A stretch of 8,664 nucleotides of DNA, taken from CAYXDR01 sp046498185 (GTDB taxonomy: Bacteria > Desulfobacterota > DSM-4660 > Desulfatiglandales > Desulfatiglandaceae). This document shows positions 6,019 through 8,664 of the stretch, in pieces. The position numbers were made by a program, and so were the translations under genes. The notes below the pieces were generated by a model, which saw only the letters and a program-made list of their open reading frames with translations, had not been told where the DNA came from and did not search any database. Positions within the stretch are counted from its first letter, which is position 1. Each line of letters opens with the position of its first letter. The stretch lies in NCBI GenBank assembly GCA_046498185.1, contig JAWOBE010000090.1:1-8664 (forward strand), read 5' to 3'.

Positions 6019-7586
6019 GTTCAATTGTTACGATACCGAAGTTGTCCATTGAAATGGATGGTGTGCCGATCCTTCCGGAGGTTGCGCGGACATTGGCCGA
6101 GGTGCGTGTGCATCAGGGTTTATCGCTTCCCACCGTTTGCGAATTGACCTTCCGGGAACCGGGGAGTGAATTGTTTGATGACGCTGCTTCGCTGCCGGGC
6201 ACTTTGCTGCAGATTCGGGTCGAAGGCTTTCACGAAATTCTTTTTTCTGGTGATATAACAGCGGTCAGCTATGAATATGGTCCCTCCCGTGAAAGACGGG
6301 TACGTATCCGGGGGTATGACAGCCTGCATCAGTTGCGTAAACGACAACCGGTTGGCGCCCATGTGCAGGTCAGCTTGGATGAATTGGCTCAAACACTGGT
6401 TGCGAATCTCGGACTGCGTGTCGAAGCAGTTGATCCCGGGCCGCTGCGGCAAAATGTTATTCAGTACAACCAATCCGATTTCGAGTTGATGGCCGAAGCT
6501 GCAGAGAAATGCGGACTCTACTTTACCTTGCGCAACGGCATCCTGCACTTGATTACACTGGAAGGCATCGGAACGGCGGTTGCTTTGGCGCTGGGGTCTT
6601 CGCTGCTTGAAGCGCGCATTGAAGTGAATACGGATTCCATTTGCCGGTCCGTGGAAACTACCGGCTGGGACTCCCGCCGGGTTGAATCGGTCAGGGGTCG
6701 GGCAGATCGGGCACGTGTCAGCCGGCAGATTGCAGTTCATTTGACACCCGAGCGGGTGGGCGGCAGCGGCCATCGCACCATAGTCGATGCAGCTGTCCTG
6801 GATGATCGCCAGGCAGATGGGATTGCGCAGGCTGAACTTGACCGGCGGGCGGCCTGTGAAGTTGTCCTATGGGGGGTTGCAGAGGGAGACACGCGCCTGC
6901 GGCCGGGCACGCCGGTTGAAATCAGCGGAGTGGCGCAATCCCTCTCAGGGCGTTATGTTCTGACAACCGTCAGACACATCCTTGACCATAGCCGGGGATA
7001 CATTTGTGAAATTGAAACCTCTCCTCCCCGACCCGGATCGCAGCCCGGCGGAGCGGGTTTCACCCTGGGAATTGTGAGTCAGGTCGATGATCCTGATAAT
7101 ATGGGGAGGGCTTGTGTCACATTGCCAAATTATGGGGGAGTTGAGACCGGTTGGCTGTCTGTTCTGGTGCCGGGCGCCGGACCCGATAAAGGGCTCATTG
7201 CACTGCCTGACGTGAATGACCGGGTTCTGGTGCTCCTGTTAAACGCCGATCCCAATCAGGCGGTCGTATTGGGCGGGCTTTATGGCGCAAACGGTCCTCC
7301 GGATGCGGGTGTGGAAGACGGAATGGTTCACCGGTATACTTTCATGACGCCCGGTGCCCAGCGTATACGGTTGGATGATCAGGCCGGAAGCATTCAGCTT
7401 GAAAACAACAGCGGCGATTTCATCCGTTTAACTCCTGAAGAAGTCCGCTTTGGCGACAGCCGGGGCAGCCTGATTGAACTTGCACCCGGCCGCTGCCGCA
7501 TTCATTCTGCTGTCGATCTTGAGATCGGCGCACCCGGCAAAAAGGTAACGATCAGCGGACAGGCCATTGATTTTGAAAGTGCCTGA
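6015..7586 (+). CDS. Afp8-like VgrG/gpD-type central spike protein
   Basis: The 523-aa length is right for the eCIS spike, which fuses T4 gp27-like and gp5-like parts. Residues about 1-335 form the gp27/phage late control D hub, with VTIPKLSIEMDGVPILPE, ITAVSYEYGPSRERRVRIRGYD (81-102) and QYNQSDFELMAEAAEKCGLYF (150-170), the classic 'x-ES-D-F-x-x-RL-x-E-x-x-G' position. A Pro/Gly linker (337-347) leads into the OB-fold VSQVDDPDNMGRACVTLPNY (354-373) and LVLLLNADPNQAVVLGGLYG (405-424). From about 440 a repetitive beta strand region (IRLDDQAGSIQLENNSG, then VDLEIGAPGKKVTISG) makes the trimeric needle. It starts at TTG 6015, overlapping the previous stop as TTGA. The next ATG, in frame at 6054, would cut the first beta strand, so TTG is preferred. 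No effector extension follows the needle. Confidence 0.93.
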   Translation: MSSIVTIPKLSIEMDGVPILPEVARTLAEVRVHQGLSLPTVCELTFREPGSELFDDAASLPGTLLQIRVEGFHEILFSGDITAVSYEYGPSRERRVRIRGYDSLHQLRKRQPVGAHVQVSLDELAQTLVANLGLRVEAVDPGPLRQNVIQYNQSDFELMAEAAEKCGLYFTLRNGILHLITLEGIGTAVALALGSSLLEARIEVNTDSICRSVETTGWDSRRVESVRGRADRARVSRQIAVHLTPERVGGSGHRTIVDAAVLDDRQADGIAQAELDRRAACEVVLWGVAEGDTRLRPGTPVEISGVAQSLSGRYVLTTVRHILDHSRGYICEIETSPPRPGSQPGGAGFTLGIVSQVDDPDNMGRACVTLPNYGGVETGWLSVLVPGAGPDKGLIALPDVNDRVLVLLLNADPNQAVVLGGLYGANGPPDAGVEDGMVHRYTFMTPGAQRIRLDDQAGSIQLENNSGDFIRLTPEEVRFGDSRGSLIELAPGRCRIHSAVDLEIGAPGKKVTISGQAIDFESA

Positions 7587-7927
7587 TGAACTTATTGACT
7601 GAAGATGCTATTGTTGTATGTACACATGAGGCAGGTATCGTAAAGCTTGTGGCCGGCCAGACATTGGTAAGCATCGGGGGACGCAGGGTTTTGGTGGAAA
7701 TCGACCCACAGGGCCGCCCCATTTCAGGCTGTCCGAACGTCGGACCCGGAATCAAAGCCTGCCTGACCACACTGGTGGTCAAAGAAGGCTATTCCGATCT
7801 GCTGCGGATTGATGGAAGGCGCGTTTGCCTTGATACTGTAACGGGTTTAACCGACGGCACTCCACCGGGCACCGTCAAGTATAAAGTCAATAAACCCGGG
7901 CAAAACCTGGTAAAGGAAGTCAAATGA
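7586..7927 (+). CDS. Afp10-like PAAR-type spike tip protein
   Basis: The 113-aa product sits where the spike-tip gene is expected and has the features of a PAAR-like tip: a short, Gly- and beta-rich cone with a few metal-ligand-type residues. C12 and H14 lie in VVCTHE near the N-terminus; C49 in ISGCPNVGPGIKAC (47-59) is followed by C59, and C81 lies in GRRVCLDTVTGLTDGTPPGTV (77-97). Classical PAAR tips bind one metal through three His and a Cys; this one has a single His in the motif region, so if a metal is bound the ligand set is Cys-rich. There is no C-terminal toxin extension. It starts by TGATG overlap with the spike gene and has a poor ribosome binding site, implying translational coupling. 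The gene comes before the gp25-like gene, the reverse of the afp9-afp10 order. Confidence 0.82.
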   Translation: MNLLTEDAIVVCTHEAGIVKLVAGQTLVSIGGRRVLVEIDPQGRPISGCPNVGPGIKACLTTLVVKEGYSDLLRIDGRRVCLDTVTGLTDGTPPGTVKYKVNKPGQNLVKEVK

Positions 7928-8355
7928 AAGCACCATTGTATCGTGCATGGCGATTTGTGCATCCGGATTTTGATATTGAACAAAGCCGTGCCGGCATCCA
8001 AATATCAAGCACGGGCGGCATTCAGATGGTTGCAGAGCAGGCTGCGGTGCGTCAGTCCATCCTGCTTTTGCTGACAACGGCGCCTGGAGAGCGGGTGATG
8101 CGCCCCAATTACGGATGTGATTTGCAGAAATTGGTATTCTCACCCAACGATGCAACCACTCATGGTTTGGCCATTTATTATGTCCGCCGGGCCCTGCAGC
8201 GCTGGGAGCCCCGCATTGATATTCTGCGGCTTGACGCAGAGGCCGACGGAAAGGATCCCGGACGTATGGATATTGTTCTGGAATATCGAGTGCGCAAAAC
8301 TGCCCAGCGCGAAAATTTGATCATCTCGGTGCCCTTGACCGAGGAGGTGCGCTGA
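7924..8355 (+). CDS. Afp9-like baseplate wedge protein (T4 gp25 family)
   Basis: This 143-aa protein belongs to the GPW/gp25 family, the most conserved part of contractile baseplates, where it joins the wedge to the sheath. The diagnostic motif PGERVMRPNYGCDLQKLVFSP runs from 54 to 74, preceded by the helix QAAVRQSILLLLTT (39-52) typical of the family, and followed by THGLAIYYVRRALQRWEPRIDI (79-100) and the strands MDIVLEYRVR and NLIISVPL. The length matches the family. The start is by ATGA overlap with the PAAR-like gene, with AAAGGAAG four bases before the ATG. Its stop overlaps the next gene by TGATG. Confidence 0.94.
   Translation: MKAPLYRAWRFVHPDFDIEQSRAGIQISSTGGIQMVAEQAAVRQSILLLLTTAPGERVMRPNYGCDLQKLVFSPNDATTHGLAIYYVRRALQRWEPRIDILRLDAEADGKDPGRMDIVLEYRVRKTAQRENLIISVPLTEEVR
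8343..8347 (+). promoter_or_regulatory. Ribosome binding site of the baseplate J-like gene
   Basis: GGAGG ends seven bases before ATG 8355 and lies within the last codons of the gp25-like gene. Confidence 0.7.
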
Positions 8356-8664
8356 TGTCTTTGCGTTCACCCAATCTTGATGACCGTCGTTTTGAGGATC
8401 TGGTCGAGGAAGGACGTCGGCGTATTGCCCAATCCTGTCAGGAATGGACAGATCTGACGCCCGGAGATCCCGGCATTGTAATTTTGGAGGTTTTCGCCTA
8501 CCTGACCGATATTCTTCTTTACCGGTTGAATCGTTTGCCGGAAAAAGCCTATATTGAATTTTTGCGTTTGATCGGCGTGAACTTGCACCCTCCTGCAGCT
8601 GCGGGTGTTCATCTTCGTTTCCGGCTCGCCCGTCCCCAAAACCACCCGGTTAATATTCCAAAAG
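8355..8664 (+). CDS. Afp11-like baseplate J family protein, N-terminal part (cut by window edge)
   Basis: The frame opened by ATG 8355 is intact for 103 codons up to the edge. It reads MSLRSPNLDDRRFEDLVEEG, then WTDLTPGDPGIVILEVFAYL (31-50), TDILLYRLNRLPEKAYIEFL (51-70) and RLIGVNLHPPAAAGVHLRFRLA (71-92). This is the standard N-terminus of the eCIS Afp11/Pvc11 proteins related to phage gpJ and T4 gp6, which form the baseplate wedge ring around the hub. Such proteins usually run 600-900 residues or more, so most of the gene lies beyond the window. It is coupled to the gp25-like gene by a TGATG overlap and has its own GGAGG site. Confidence 0.93.
   Translation, partial: MSLRSPNLDDRRFEDLVEEGRRRIAQSCQEWTDLTPGDPGIVILEVFAYLTDILLYRLNRLPEKAYIEFLRLIGVNLHPPAAAGVHLRFRLARPQNHPVNIPK

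Noticed and set aside
6120..6773. A 217-codon open frame on the minus strand opposite the spike gene
   Set aside because: The plus strand encodes the clear gp27-like hub here; the antisense product has no recognisable motif.
1602..8664. Type VI secretion system or an ordinary prophage tail
   Set aside because: There is no TssB/TssC pair, TssJLM membrane complex or Hcp; and no capsid, terminase or integrase. DUF4255, LysM-ended Afp7 and the Afp11-type gene together point to an eCIS, as far as the window shows.
1..8664. CRISPR array, tRNA, rRNA or insertion sequence
   Set aside because: I saw no regularly spaced direct repeats of CRISPR type, no cloverleaf or rRNA sequence, and no transposase or terminal inverted repeats.

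Overview
The window carries the 5' half of an extracellular contractile injection system (eCIS, the Afp/PVC/MAC class of phage-tail-like particles) on the + strand from 1602 to the right edge. Upstream is a 1.6 kb AT-rich accessory flank holding a hicBA toxin-antitoxin pair, the start of an unrelated secreted protein and the debris of a PAS-type sensor kinase. No rRNA, tRNA or housekeeping gene gives a taxonomic anchor. The mixed codon use, moderately GC-rich coding DNA, AT-rich intergenic DNA and a GATT-repeat spacer suggest an environmental Gram-negative bacterium, perhaps a Desulfobacterota-like lineage. That placement is an inference and weak.

Layout. 1-143 (-): first 47 codons of a protein with a signal peptide. 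144-623: non-coding, with a candidate promoter and a short GATT-containing repeat. 624-1084 (-): hicB then hicA, overlapping by ATGA, behind a good TATAAT promoter. 1203-1364 (+): a PAS/PAC-plus-coiled-coil kinase remnant. 1365-1601: no recognisable gene, but a 7-bp inverted repeat overlapping a TTGACA box just before the eCIS operon.

eCIS operon, all + strand: Pvc16-N (DUF4255) protein with a C-terminal carboxypeptidase-regulatory-like domain (1602-2288); tail sheath (2290-3531); inner tube (3543-3971); a 450-aa largely disordered protein with conserved-looking ends (3968-5320); Afp7-like tube/baseplate protein with a LysM-like end (5299-6018); Afp8/VgrG-like spike starting at TTG (6015-7586); PAAR-like Afp10-type spike tip (7586-7927); gp25-like Afp9 (7924-8355); and the N-terminus of an Afp11/baseplate J-like protein (8355-right edge). 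Neighbouring genes overlap by 1, 4 or 22 nt or are 1-11 nt apart, so they are almost certainly one translationally coupled transcript.

How they work together: tube and sheath form the contractile trunk; the Pvc16 protein caps or terminates it; the Afp7-like protein joins the tube to the hub; the VgrG-like trimer and PAAR tip form the puncturing spike; gp25 and gpJ-like proteins are baseplate wedge parts. The remaining wedge proteins, fibre, tape measure, AAA+ ATPase and toxin cargo would be expected beyond 8664. The part seen is minimal (one sheath, one tube gene, against three sheaths and two tubes in Afp/PVC). Its least understood member is the 450-aa protein between tube and hub.
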